Assembly (NCBI RefSeq): GCF_008802365.1
Contig: NZ_VZQZ01000005.1
Location: 124,001-188,000 of the forward strand
Reading direction: 5' to 3'
Length of the DNA: 64,000 bases
Origin: Oryzomonas japonica
GTDB taxonomy: Bacteria; Desulfobacterota; Desulfuromonadia; Geobacterales; Pseudopelobacteraceae
Below are positions 1 through 8,458 of the stretch, piece after piece. The notes under the pieces were generated by a model that worked only from the letters and a program-made list of their open reading frames with translations, had not been told where the DNA came from and made no database searches. Both the position numbers and the translations under genes were made by a program. The stretch's first letter is position 1. Every line of letters starts with the position of its first letter.

Positions 1-191
1 GCCTCCTCGATCTGGCGGGCGCCGTACATGGAAAGGACCACCTTGTCCGAGAACCAGTAGGAAAAGAAGTTCATGCCGGCGGCTAGCAGAAAGGCCATAG
101 TCATGCCCCCCCTGCCACCAATGGCGGCCCCGATGGTCACCAGGAGGACGGTCAGGAGTCCCATGAGCAGTGTTGTCTTCAGCATATTCAT
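1..191 (-). CDS. htpX: Membrane zinc metalloprotease HtpX, N-terminal fragment
   Basis: The reverse strand from 191 reads [20 protein letters not shown], then [34 protein letters not shown], which is the characteristic start of HtpX: two close transmembrane helices followed by FSYWFSDK. HtpX is an M48 protease of the inner membrane that degrades damaged membrane proteins. The catalytic HExxH part lies beyond the left edge, so only about 63 residues are visible. It is divergent from ndk. The start ATG at 191 precedes a second ATG six bases on; either could be used. Confidence 0.9.
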   Translation of the reverse strand, partial: MNMLKTTLLMGLLTVLLVTIGAAIGGRGGMTMAFLLAAGMNFFSYWFSDKVVLSMYGARQIEE

Positions 192-309
192 CAGAGTACC
201 TCGCAACGTTCAAAATAAGCAGAACAAATCTGTCCCCATCATCATAAACATTGCCGCCGAAAAGCGCAAGGGGAGGGCGGGCGTTGAGGGCCTAACCGGC
301 TAAATAAAC

Positions 310-339
310 TTGACAAGTGGGCCGTGGCGATGCTATTTA
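310..339 (+). promoter_or_regulatory. Sigma70-type promoter of ndk
   Basis: TTGACA at 310-315 and TATTTA at 334-339 are separated by 18 bp, and the -10 is preceded by TGC (extended -10 style). This would start a transcript near 346, giving a leader of about 28 nt before ndk. Seen in sequence; function inferred. Confidence 0.6.
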
Positions 340-373
340 ACTCGATCACATTTTGAGACTATTGGAGGAAACA

Positions 374-787
374 ATGGAACGTACATTCGCCATCATCAAG
401 CCGGACGCCGTCGAGCGCAAGCTGGCCGGAAAGATTCTGGACAGGATCGAGGCCAACGGCTTCGCCATTCGCGGCATGAAGAAGATCAAGATGACCAGGG
501 AGCAGGCCGAAGGTTTCTACTACGTGCACAAGGAACGCCCCTTCTTCAACGACCTGTGCGCCTTCATGTCCCGCAGCCCGGTGATCGTGCTCTGCCTGGA
601 GAAGGACAACGCCATCGCCGATTGGCGCACCCTGATGGGCGCCACCAACCCGGCCAACGCCGAGGCGGGCACCATCCGCAAGGATTTCGCCATCAACATC
701 GAGGAAAACTCGGCCCACGGTTCCGATGCCCCCGAAACGGCCGCCTTCGAGATCCCCTACTTTTTCAACGCATTCGAGCTGGTGTAA
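374..787 (+). CDS. ndk: Nucleoside diphosphate kinase
   Basis: Transfers the gamma phosphate of ATP to other NDPs through a phosphohistidine, balancing cytoplasmic (d)NTP pools. The 137-residue product is the normal family length and begins [16 protein letters not shown]. The active-site region reads [15 protein letters not shown], containing the phosphorylated His. The ATG at 374 is chosen over an upstream in-frame start at 353 because TTGGAGGAA sits just ahead of it and the family begins at this residue. Monocistronic, with its own promoter and a terminator directly after. Confidence 0.97.
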   Translation: MERTFAIIKPDAVERKLAGKILDRIEANGFAIRGMKKIKMTREQAEGFYYVHKERPFFNDLCAFMSRSPVIVLCLEKDNAIADWRTLMGATNPANAEAGTIRKDFAINIEENSAHGSDAPETAAFEIPYFFNAFELV

Positions 788-811
788 TACCTTTTTTCTG
801 AGATCGACCGG

Positions 812-842
812 AAAAGGCCCTTCGTTTGGAGGGCCTTTTTTT
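812..842. terminator. Intrinsic terminator between ndk and miaA
   Basis: AAAAGGCCC, a short loop, then GGGCC and a run of seven T. The A-run on the left side means it could also work on the opposite strand for miaA, which converges here. Confidence 0.85.
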
Positions 843-908
843 GTGAATCGTGAATGGTGAATAAAAACACAGGCCTTCACTATTCACCATTCACCATTCA
901 CCATTCAC
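843..908. repeat. GTGAATNGTGAAT short-repeat hairpin (family B)
   Basis: GTGAATCGTGAATGGTGAAT at 843-861 faces an inverted array TATTCACCATTCACCATTCACC at 881-908, so the stretch folds into a long imperfect hairpin built from a 7-bp motif. The right arm overlaps the last codons and the stop codon of miaA. A related direct repeat is at 59298-59323. Confidence 0.75.
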
Positions 909-1824
909 GCCTCTCCCCGACGATCCGCCGCGCCTCGGCCAGCGGGTCGCCCGCCCCGTCCACCCAGTGGATGACCACCCCGTTCTTCTCCATCCTGCGG
1001 AACCAGGTTTCCTGGCGCTTGGCAAAGTCGTGGATGGCGCTGTTCAGTTTCTGGAACAGGTCGTTCCGCGTCAGTTCTCCCCGCAGAAAGGCGCCCACGA
1101 AGCGGTATTCCAACCCGTAGTAGCTGAGCCGCTCCCAGGCGATCCCCTGGTTGTGGAGTCCTTGCACCTCCTCGATCATGCCGTTGTCCAGCCTCTGCCT
1201 CAGGCGTTCCGTAATCCTTCGCCGCAATTCGGCCCGCTCCCAGCGGATGCCGATCACCAGGGGGCGGACAGGGGGAAACGGCTCCGTTTCGGTCGGCCGG
1301 TTCTGCTCGTGGCGGGCGATCTCGATGGCGCGGATGGTGCGCTGCCGGTCCGCCAGGTCGGTGCTGTTGTGCTGCTCCGGCCGCAGTTCCCGCAGCATGG
1401 CCGCCAGTTCGGCATCGCTTCTGGCGCCCAGCTCCGTTCGCAGGGCCGGGTCCTCGGGCACCTCCACCAACCGGTAGCCGCGCAGGGCCGCGTCCAGGTA
1501 CATGCCGGTGCCGCCGCACAACAGCGGCAGGCGGCCGCGGGCCGTGATCGACTCGAACGCCTCGATAAAGAGGCGCTGGAAGGCGAAGACGCTGAACTCC
1601 TCACCGGCGTCCAGGATGTCGACCAGGTGGCAGGGGATCGCGCCGTACTCGTGCAGGTCCTTGCCGGAGCCGATATCCATGCCGCGGAATACCTGGCGCG
1701 AATCGGCCGAGATGATCTCGCCGTTCATTTCCCCCGCCAGGGCCACGGCCAGGCGGGTCTTGCCAGAGGCGGTGGGGCCGAGGATGGTGAGGAGGTTGAA
1801 GGGAGGTTGTTGAAAAACAGCCAT
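898..1824 (-). CDS. miaA: tRNA dimethylallyltransferase MiaA
   Basis: Adds a dimethylallyl group to A37 of tRNAs reading UNN codons. The P-loop GPTASGKT is at residues 13-20, followed by DSRQVF and MDIGSGK, then LPLLCGGTGMY. About 308 residues, normal for the family. The chosen ATG at 1824 gives MAVFQQPPFNLLTILGPTASGKT. An open frame extends upstream to 1965, but that part is translated repeat DNA and lacks homology. The start codon and first seven codons come from repeat copy A1 and the stop codon from repeat family B. Downstream of uvrC on the same strand. Confidence 0.93.
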   Translation of the reverse strand: MAVFQQPPFNLLTILGPTASGKTRLAVALAGEMNGEIISADSRQVFRGMDIGSGKDLHEYGAIPCHLVDILDAGEEFSVFAFQRLFIEAFESITARGRLPLLCGGTGMYLDAALRGYRLVEVPEDPALRTELGARSDAELAAMLRELRPEQHNSTDLADRQRTIRAIEIARHEQNRPTETEPFPPVRPLVIGIRWERAELRRRITERLRQRLDNGMIEEVQGLHNQGIAWERLSYYGLEYRFVGAFLRGELTRNDLFQKLNSAIHDFAKRQETWFRRMEKNGVVIHWVDGAGDPLAEARRIVGERREW

Positions 1825-1923
1825 CAGGCCTTCATCCTCGAACGCTCTTTCGTGCGGCGTAGCGCTGCTACGCCTCCTCGGGGCATTCTGCGGGTGCGAC
1901 GATCCGGCTATTTTTGAACAACA
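1804..1923 (+). repeat. Interspersed 120-bp palindromic repeat, copy A1
   Basis: Starts AGGTTGTTGAAAAACAG and ends TATTTTTGAACAACAT; the termini are imperfect inverted repeats. The centre holds GCGTAGC-GCT-GCTACGC. It lies between the uvrC stop and the miaA body. It departs from the other copies in the stretch just upstream of ATGGCTGTTTTTCAACAACC (reverse strand), where it reads GAGGATGAAGGCCTG. Confidence 0.9.
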
Positions 1924-1957
1924 TGGGCTTTTCGAAAGGTTGCCGGGAAAAGGGGCG

Positions 1958-3808
1958 TCAGTCATTGGGTGGGTCCTCCCCGTGCAGCCCCGCGAAAACC
2001 GTTGCGGCGACGGCGGGATTCATCCCTGCCACCCCGGCGATCTCCGCGACGCTCGCCTCCTTGAGCCGCTGCATGCTGCCGAAGTGCTTGAGCAGGGCGG
2101 TGCGCCGCTTGGCGCCGATGCCGGGAATCTGCTCGACGCCCGAGGCGAGCCCCTCCTTGCCGCGCAGGGTACGGTGGTAGCCGATGGCAAAGCGATGGGC
2201 CTCGTCGCGGATGGCCGCCAGGAGCAGCAGCGGGGCCGAGTTCTGGCGCAGCACCACCGGGTTTTTGCGTCCCGGCAGGAAGACCCGCTCGTCGCTCTTG
2301 CTGATGGTGGCCGATTCCGCGTCTCGGGCGGTGCGGCTCTTGGCCAGGGATACCAGGTCGAAGCGCCCGGTCAGCCCCAGGCCGGCGACGATCTCCTGGG
2401 CCGCGTTCAACTGGCCGATGCCGCCGTCCACCACGACCAGGTCCGGGAGCCCCGCCTCCGCCACCTTCTCCTCGCGGAACCGGCGGGAAAAGACCTCGGC
2501 CAGCATGGCGAAATCGTCCTGCCCCTGCACGTCGCGGATGCGGTAGCGGCGGTAATGGGCCTTGTCCGGCCTGGCGTCGGTGAAGGCGACGCCGCTCCCC
2601 ACGGAGTGGCGTCCTTGGATGGTGGATATGTCGTAACACTCGATCCGGTGGGGGAGGCGCGCCAGGTGCAGGCGTTGCCGCAACTCCTCCAGCACCGCCT
2701 CGGCCGACGCGGCGGCCTCGTCCCGTTCGCGCAGGGCGGCCGCGGCATTCTTGCCGGCCAGTTCCACCAACTCCCGTTTGAGGCCCCGCTGGGGATAGGC
2801 GATGGCGACCTTTTTCCCCTTGGTCTCACCCAACAGTTCGGCCAGCGTCCCGGCCTCCTCGATCGCCAGCGGCAGCAGAATCTCTTCGGGGATGAACGTT
2901 TCGCCGCCATAGAACTGGTGCAGGAACGAGGATAGCCCCTCGGCATCGTCCAACTCCCAGGTCAGGTTGAAGAGGCGGCTGCCGCTCAGCAGCCCGCCCC
3001 GGATGAACAGGAGCGCCACCTCCAGCCGGGTCCCGTCGCGGAAATACCCCACCACGTCGCTGTCCCCGCCCCCCCGTACGACCACCTTCTGCTTTTCCAC
3101 GGTGACCTCGATGGAGCGCAACAGGTTGCGCCAGCGGGCTGCCTCCTCGTAACGCAGCGCCTCGGCCGCCTCGACCATGCGCCGCTTGAATTCCGCCACC
3201 AGTTGTTTGCCCTTCCCCTCCAGGAACAAGGCGGCCCCCTCCACGAGGGCGGCATAGTCGGCCACGGAGATCAGGCCGTGGCAGGGGGCACTGCACTGGC
3301 CGATCTGATGATAGAGGCAGGGGCGCTTGCGGGCCATGCAGGTCTTGAGCGGGTAATGGCGTAGCGGAAACATGCGGGTGATCTGGCGCAGCACCTCCCG
3401 CGCCGACGAGGCCGATGCATAGGGGCCGAAATAGCGGGCGCCGTCGCGGGGCACCTTGCGCACGATACTGAAGCGGGGGAATTCCTCCCGCGGGTCGAGG
3501 CGCAGGGAGAAGTAGGTCTTGTCGTCCTTCAGGTCCAGGTTGTAGCGGGGGTGGTGCTGCTTGATGAGGGTGTTCTCCAGGAGCAGCGCCTCTTTCTCGG
3601 TGTCGGTGAGCATCACCTCGATGTCGGCTACCTTGGCCACCAGAAACCTGACGTGGTAGCGACCGTCGCCGGTTGCGCCGAAATAGGTGCGCACACGCTG
3701 GCGCAGGTTGCGGGCCTTGCCGATATAGATGATCACACCCTTCCCGTCGCGCATCAGGTACACGCCGGGCGAGGTGGGCAGCTGCCGTATTTTGTCCTCA
3801 AGGCTCAT
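1958..3808 (-). CDS. uvrC: UvrABC system protein C (excinuclease)
   Basis: Makes the two incisions flanking a lesion in nucleotide excision repair after loading by UvrB. The 616-residue protein begins [21 protein letters not shown], with the GIY-YIG nuclease signature (PGVYLM ... IIYIGKA) in the first 40 residues. Next come a UVR motif near residue 210 ([20 protein letters not shown]), the RNase H-like nuclease half ([20 protein letters not shown]) and C-terminal helix-hairpin-helix motifs ([18 protein letters not shown]). The internal ATG at 3808 is preferred over 3883 because homology starts there. Confidence 0.96.
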   Translation of the reverse strand: MSLEDKIRQLPTSPGVYLMRDGKGVIIYIGKARNLRQRVRTYFGATGDGRYHVRFLVAKVADIEVMLTDTEKEALLLENTLIKQHHPRYNLDLKDDKTYFSLRLDPREEFPRFSIVRKVPRDGARYFGPYASASSAREVLRQITRMFPLRHYPLKTCMARKRPCLYHQIGQCSAPCHGLISVADYAALVEGAALFLEGKGKQLVAEFKRRMVEAAEALRYEEAARWRNLLRSIEVTVEKQKVVVRGGGDSDVVGYFRDGTRLEVALLFIRGGLLSGSRLFNLTWELDDAEGLSSFLHQFYGGETFIPEEILLPLAIEEAGTLAELLGETKGKKVAIAYPQRGLKRELVELAGKNAAAALRERDEAAASAEAVLEELRQRLHLARLPHRIECYDISTIQGRHSVGSGVAFTDARPDKAHYRRYRIRDVQGQDDFAMLAEVFSRRFREEKVAEAGLPDLVVVDGGIGQLNAAQEIVAGLGLTGRFDLVSLAKSRTARDAESATISKSDERVFLPGRKNPVVLRQNSAPLLLLAAIRDEAHRFAIGYHRTLRGKEGLASGVEQIPGIGAKRRTALLKHFGSMQRLKEASVAEIAGVAGMNPAVAATVFAGLHGEDPPND

Positions 3809-3861
3809 GCCGCAATAGTACCGGCTTATGCCCGGAATGAAAAGCCCCTCGTTTAACGAAC

Positions 3862-3888
3862 TGTATGCATAAATATTATGCATACAGC
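3862..3888. promoter_or_regulatory. 27-bp perfect palindrome, candidate NtrC-type enhancer site
   Basis: Two 12-bp arms, CTGTATGCATAA and TTATGCATACAG, flank ATA. The core TGCAT-N7-ATGCA has the 17-bp geometry of the NtrC consensus TGCAC-N7-GTGCA. It sits about 115 bp upstream of the predicted start of the sigma54-like amtB promoter, a typical enhancer distance. It is also only 53 bp upstream of uvrC, so another dimeric regulator acting on uvrC is possible. Confidence 0.55.
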
Positions 3889-3965
3889 CTATTAAATAGG
3901 CATTTGGTGAGGGGGCGTGTGTGGGCGAGTATAATTATTACAGCATGTTACGATGTGAAACGGCA

Positions 3966-3981
3966 TGGTCGCTATTTTGCA
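3966..3981 (+). promoter_or_regulatory. Sigma54-like (-24/-12) promoter of amtB
   Basis: TGGTCGCTATTTTGCA keeps the invariant GG and GC at the exact RpoN spacing, with the T-run before GC. The CACG part of the consensus is not conserved. The transcript would begin near 3992, about 52 nt before amtB. Sigma54/NtrC control is usual for ammonium transporters, which supports the reading. Confidence 0.55.
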
Positions 3982-4043
3982 TGCGCCACACAGTTTGCCC
4001 AACGGCGGGCATATTTCACGAATACCAATGGGGGTAGTCGAGC

Positions 4044-5264
4044 ATGGAGACCATGTCAACGGTGACTGGCTTGAAGAGTAGCGGCGATGTACTTTTTCTG
4101 ATGTTGGGGGCGGTGATGGTCTTTGCCATGCATGCCGGGTTTGCCTTCCTTGAGGTGGGCTCGGTGCGCAAAAAGAACCAGGTCAACGCCTTTGTCAAGA
4201 TTCTCACCGACTGGTCGGTTTCCACGATCGTCTATTTCGTGATCGGTTTTCCGATCGCCTACGGCATCTCCTTTCTGAAACCGGCCGAAGAGTTGCTGGG
4301 CAAGACCCAGGGGTACGACCTGGTGCATTACTTCTTTTTGCTCTGTTTCGCCGCCTGCATCCCGGCCATCATCTCCGGTGGCATTGCCGAACGGGCCAAG
4401 TTCTGGCCCCAGGTCTTTGCCGGTGCGGTCTTCGCCGGGCTTTCCTACCCGCTGTTCGAATCGCTCATCTGGGGCAAAAACAGTTCCCTGCTGCAAGGGA
4501 TTTTTAAGGGCATCGGCGGTGCCGAGTTCCATGATTACGCCGGATCGGTGGTGGTGCACTCCATCGGGGGCTGGATCGCCCTGCCTGCCGTGCTCGTTCT
4601 CGGACCGCGCATGGGGCGGTACATTCAGGGCAAGTCCCATCCGCTGCCGATCAGCAATATTCCCTTTTTGGCACTGGGCTCCTGGATACTGGCGGTGGGG
4701 TGGTTCGGCTTCAACGTCATGAGCGCCGGCAACCTGGAGAAGATCTCCGGCCTGGTGGCGGTCAATTCCCTGATGGCCATGGTGGGCGGCGTGCTGGCGG
4801 CCCTGGTGGCGGGCAAAAACGACCCCGGCTTCGTGCACAACGGCGCCCTGGCCGGCCTGATCGCCGTCTGTGCCGGCAGCGACATCATGCACCCCCTGGC
4901 TGCCTTCGTGGTGGGATGTGTCGCTTCGGTCATCTTTGTTTACGGTTTTCACTACGAGCAGGAGGTGCTGAAGATCGACGACGTCCTGGGGGTCTGGCCG
5001 CTGCACGGCGTGATCGGCTCGTGGGGCGGCATCGCCGCCGGCATCTTCGGGCAAAAGGCCTTGGGCGGCATGGGTGGGGTGACCTTTGTCTCCCAGCTTG
5101 CCGGCAGCCTTTCGGCCATCGTCTTCGCCCTGGTCAGCGGCTTTGTGGTCTACGGCATCCTCGGCAAGACCGTGGGTATCCGCCTCAGTCAGGAGCAGGA
5201 GTATGCCGGGGCCGACCTGTCCATCCATAGTATCGGCGCCTACCCGGAGGACCATGTCCGGTGA
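4044..5264 (+). CDS. amtB: Ammonium transporter, Amt family
   Basis: Trimeric inner-membrane channel for NH4+/NH3 uptake. 406 residues with about eleven hydrophobic helices. Both pore histidines are visible in context: DYAGSVVVHSIGG (first) and LGVWPLHGVIGSWGG (second). GGGGG at 4031 precedes ATG 4044 at a suitable distance; a second ATG at 4053 is possible. No PII gene (glnK) is adjacent, unlike the common glnK-amtB pair. The N-terminus shows no signal peptide, so the protein probably begins directly with the first helix. Confidence 0.95.
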   Translation: METMSTVTGLKSSGDVLFLMLGAVMVFAMHAGFAFLEVGSVRKKNQVNAFVKILTDWSVSTIVYFVIGFPIAYGISFLKPAEELLGKTQGYDLVHYFFLLCFAACIPAIISGGIAERAKFWPQVFAGAVFAGLSYPLFESLIWGKNSSLLQGIFKGIGGAEFHDYAGSVVVHSIGGWIALPAVLVLGPRMGRYIQGKSHPLPISNIPFLALGSWILAVGWFGFNVMSAGNLEKISGLVAVNSLMAMVGGVLAALVAGKNDPGFVHNGALAGLIAVCAGSDIMHPLAAFVVGCVASVIFVYGFHYEQEVLKIDDVLGVWPLHGVIGSWGGIAAGIFGQKALGGMGGVTFVSQLAGSLSAIVFALVSGFVVYGILGKTVGIRLSQEQEYAGADLSIHSIGAYPEDHVR

Positions 5265-5330
5265 TCGCCGGAACGCGCTCGGCTTTCCCGCTCGGGGCCG
5301 TCTAACACATGGAAATAACCTTTTCTTTCG

Positions 5331-5359
5331 TTGACAAGGCCACGGAGAGATGCTATCTA
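5331..5359 (+). promoter_or_regulatory. Sigma70-type promoter of the 5437 operon
   Basis: TTGACA at 5331-5336, 17-bp spacer, TATCTA at 5354-5359 preceded by TGC. Transcription would start near 5366, leaving a leader of about 70 nt. The rest of the 5265-5436 gap shows nothing else recognisable. Confidence 0.6.
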
Positions 5360-5436
5360 AAAAGCATTTTACCTGACATTTCGCAGCTCTCCGTGCGCCT
5401 TAGCGCCGCGTCCTGGCCAAGAAGAGGTTACTTGCC

Positions 5437-8400
5437 GTGATTTCAATGAAATTTTGCCGCAATATTCTGTTTCGGTTTTTCCTCGTAGTGGCAATAATTT
5501 CAACGCTCATTGTCCCTCCCGGATTCTGTCAGGAAACTGAAGACTCCCAGATCTTCATGTCGGGCTTCAACGCCTACCAGCAGAAAAACTACCCTGCCGC
5601 CATCAAGAGGATGAACGAGGTGCTGCAAAAGTACCCCGACTCTCCCCTGCGTGACATGGCCATATTCTGGCTCTCCCGCTCCTACTACAAGAACGGCAAT
5701 CTTCAGGACGCCGCCCGCAACATGTCCCGGTTCGCCAAGGAATATCCCGACAATCCCCTGAGGGCGACCGTGGAGGATGAGCTCCTGGCCTTGACGGCCC
5801 GCTATGACAAGGGTGAAACGATAGCGGCCGGCGAGGCGCCTGCAAAACAGGCCCAGGCACCGCAGGTGAAGCCGGTAGTTGCCCCGCCGGTCCGACAGCA
5901 GGCCGAGCAGGAACAACCGGCGCAAGAGCAGGCCGCCAAGGCCGAGCTTGCCAAGCAGCAGACTGAAAAGGAACGCATCGCCAAACAGCAGGCGGATCAG
6001 GAACGCCAGGCCGCCGAGAAGGCGGAGCAGGAACGGCTGGCACAAGAGCAGGCCGCCAAGGCCGAGCTTGCCAAACAGCAGGTTGAAAAGGAACGTCTCG
6101 CCAAACAGCAGGCGGATCAGGAACGCCAGGCCGCCGAGAAGACGGAGCAGGAACGGCTGGCAAAAGAGCAGGCTGCCAAGGCCGAGCTTGCCAAGCAGCA
6201 GGCAGAACAGCAACGTCTCGCCAAGCTGAAGGCCGAGCAGGAGCGCCTGACCGCCGAGAAGACGGAGCAGGAACGGCTGGCGAAGGAACAGGCTGCCAAG
6301 GCCGAGCTTGCCAAGCAGCAGGCTGAACAGGAACGTCTCGCCAAGCTGAAGGTCGAACAGGAACGCCTGGTAGCCGAGAAGGCCGAGCAGGAACGTTTGG
6401 CCAAGGAACAGGCTGCCAAGGAGCAGCTTGCCAAACAGCAGGCCGGGATGGAACGTCTTGCGAAGCAGAAGGCCGACCAGGAACGCATGGCGATCGAAAA
6501 GGCCGAAGAGGAAAAACTGGCGCAGGAAAAGAATGTTCAGGCACAGGCTGTCCAGGAAAAACAGGTAGCCGAACAGGCTGAAATCATGCGCCTTGCCCGT
6601 GAAAAGGCCGAGCAGAAACGCCAGGCGATTCTCAAGGCCGAGGAAGAGAGCAAAACCGCCGCACAGGCTGCCCAGCAGCGTCAGGCGGCGGTACAGGCCG
6701 AGCGTGAACGGTTGGCGGTGAAGAAGGCTGGGGAAGAGCGGGCCGCTGCCGAGGCGGGTGCGGCTCAAAAGCAGGCGGCCGCCAGAGCTGAAGAGCAGCG
6801 CCAAACCCAGACTCGCCAGGCAGAGGAAAAGGCACGTGCCGAAAAGGCGCTGCTGCGTGAAAAGGCCATAGCCCAGTACAAATCAATCATCGAGACCTAT
6901 CCCGGCAGCAGCGCGGCCGTCACGGCCGCCGCCAAGCTGAAGGGATTGGGGGTCGCGGTCGCCCTGCCGCCCCAGGCTGCTGCGGTTGAGCGCCAGGAAA
7001 ACGCGCAGGTCCTGAAATTTGAAGTGGGGCAGTACGTCGGTTTCGAATTCAACCTGTTGGCCCAACCCAAGGCATACGAGGTAGCTCACCGGGCCAGTAT
7101 ACCGTTCGAGGTCATCAATCGGGGCAACGGCAGCGATTCCTTTGTGCTGGAATCGGCCTTCCCGGCTGAATTCAAGGCCGAGTTCGCCACAGCCGGCGCC
7201 CCCGAAAAGGGTCTCAGGGAAACGCCGAAACTGGCTCCGGGCGAGGTGTTCCGGGGTGTGGTGAGTTTCGAGATCCCTCCGGCCAGTATCGATGGCTTGA
7301 AGATCACGTATCCCGTCAAGGCAGCCTCTACCCTCATGGCCGAGGCAAGCCAGTCGCGGGAGGTCGCCATGACCGCATCGGCCCCGCTTCTGCGGGCCGT
7401 GCTGAAGGCCGACAAGACGCACCTCCTGCCGGGCGGACAGGTCGTCTACCGTATCGTCGTCCTCAACATCGGGACCATGGCCGCCAAGGATGTTGCCCTC
7501 AATCTGAATTACCCCCCGCAGCTTGAGCCGCTCGATTATTCTGCCACCGGATTCAAACAGGGGATGAAGTCCGTGATGGTCACCGACGGACTGCAGATCA
7601 AGTCAGGGGAAAGCAGGGAGTTCAGCGTCGCCTTCCGTTTGAAGGACGATTCCCTAGCCGGTCAGGAATTGATCACCCGTGCCGAGCTGGTGAACAACCC
7701 GCTCCAGACCACGGCGGTGTTCGTCTCCAATCTGGCCTCCGTCGATCCGCAGCACGGCATCAAGGTCCACACCGCTTCCGAACGGCTGGTGGTCATCCCG
7801 GGCCAGACCACGACGATTCCGTTCGTGGTGGCCAATACCGGCAACGTGAGCGAGAAATACCGGATTACCTCGAATCTGAAGTCGGCCCCGGACATGGTCG
7901 TCTACCACGACATCAACCGCGACGGCATCCGCCAGGCGAACGAGCCGGCCATCACCGAGATCGGCCCGCTGGCGCCCAAGGAAGAGGCCGCCATCATTGT
8001 GGAGGTCAAGACCCCGCGGAGCGTCAGCGACGGGACGGAAGACAGCGTGCAGCTCACCTTCACCCCCGAAGGGGATGCGGCCCGGCCGGCCGTGGCCTCA
8101 GCCCGCCTGTTCTACTCGCGTCCGGTGCTGAAACTTGCTATCTCTGCCCGGGACGGCCGGCTCAAGCCGGGAGAGGTGGCGTCCTTCGACCTAGTCATCA
8201 CCAATAGCGGCTCCAATCTGGCCCGGATCGTGGAACTCCAGAGCAGCTGGCCCGAGCAGCTTGAACTGGTCGGCGCCGACCCCGCCAACAGTTCCGCCGC
8301 CAACGGGAATATCCTCTGGAAGTTCAAGGAACTGGGCGCCGGAGAGAAGAAGGCCATCAAGGTTTCGTTCAGGGTCAAGCACGGTATCGGGGTCGGCACG

Positions 8401-8457
8401 AATATTCAGGTCAAGAACATCATGACCTATGAAGATCAACTTGGGAACAGGTACTGA
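5437..8457 (+). CDS. Exported TPR / long helical repeat / beta-domain protein (1006 aa)
   Basis: I cannot name this gene. The start is an N-terminal signal segment (FLVVAIISTLIVPPGFCQ). Residues about 35-125 form a TPR-like unit as in YbgF/CpoB (GFNAYQQKNYPAAIKRMNEVLQ, LRDMAIFWLSRSYYKNGN). Residues about 150-480 are a very charged Ala/Glu/Gln/Lys helix with a 40-residue repeat, resembling the TolA stalk. From about 530 on are several beta-sandwich repeats similar to DUF11/CARDB domains (VVYRIVVLNIGTMAAKDV; PGEVASFDLVITNSGSN). GTG 5437 is preferred over ATG 5446 because AGAGG lies 9 nt ahead. Its neighbour encodes a LysM protein, so a cell-envelope role is likely. Confidence 0.8.
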   Translation: MISMKFCRNILFRFFLVVAIISTLIVPPGFCQETEDSQIFMSGFNAYQQKNYPAAIKRMNEVLQKYPDSPLRDMAIFWLSRSYYKNGNLQDAARNMSRFAKEYPDNPLRATVEDELLALTARYDKGETIAAGEAPAKQAQAPQVKPVVAPPVRQQAEQEQPAQEQAAKAELAKQQTEKERIAKQQADQERQAAEKAEQERLAQEQAAKAELAKQQVEKERLAKQQADQERQAAEKTEQERLAKEQAAKAELAKQQAEQQRLAKLKAEQERLTAEKTEQERLAKEQAAKAELAKQQAEQERLAKLKVEQERLVAEKAEQERLAKEQAAKEQLAKQQAGMERLAKQKADQERMAIEKAEEEKLAQEKNVQAQAVQEKQVAEQAEIMRLAREKAEQKRQAILKAEEESKTAAQAAQQRQAAVQAERERLAVKKAGEERAAAEAGAAQKQAAARAEEQRQTQTRQAEEKARAEKALLREKAIAQYKSIIETYPGSSAAVTAAAKLKGLGVAVALPPQAAAVERQENAQVLKFEVGQYVGFEFNLLAQPKAYEVAHRASIPFEVINRGNGSDSFVLESAFPAEFKAEFATAGAPEKGLRETPKLAPGEVFRGVVSFEIPPASIDGLKITYPVKAASTLMAEASQSREVAMTASAPLLRAVLKADKTHLLPGGQVVYRIVVLNIGTMAAKDVALNLNYPPQLEPLDYSATGFKQGMKSVMVTDGLQIKSGESREFSVAFRLKDDSLAGQELITRAELVNNPLQTTAVFVSNLASVDPQHGIKVHTASERLVVIPGQTTTIPFVVANTGNVSEKYRITSNLKSAPDMVVYHDINRDGIRQANEPAITEIGPLAPKEEAAIIVEVKTPRSVSDGTEDSVQLTFTPEGDAARPAVASARLFYSRPVLKLAISARDGRLKPGEVASFDLVITNSGSNLARIVELQSSWPEQLELVGADPANSSAANGNILWKFKELGAGEKKAIKVSFRVKHGIGVGTNIQVKNIMTYEDQLGNRY
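5911..6480 (+). repeat. 120-bp tandem repeat inside the 1006-aa gene
   Basis: The sequence recurs every 120 bp: GCCGAGCTTGCCAAGCAGCA or a close variant begins at 5941, 6061, 6181 and 6301, and a diverged unit begins at 6421. Each unit encodes 40 residues of the pattern AELAKQQxExERLAK. The reading frame is kept and third positions vary, so the array is under protein-level selection. Confidence 0.9.
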
Positions 8458-8458
8458 T

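Noticed and set aside
1825-1965. N-terminal extension of MiaA beyond Met 1824
   Set aside because: The extra residues are repeat A1 in translation and similar peptides appear wherever the repeat lies, so they are not part of the conserved protein.
5911-6480. 120-bp tandem repeat as a mobile or non-coding array
   Set aside because: The frame is open throughout, third positions drift and it joins signal, TPR and beta domains in one gene.
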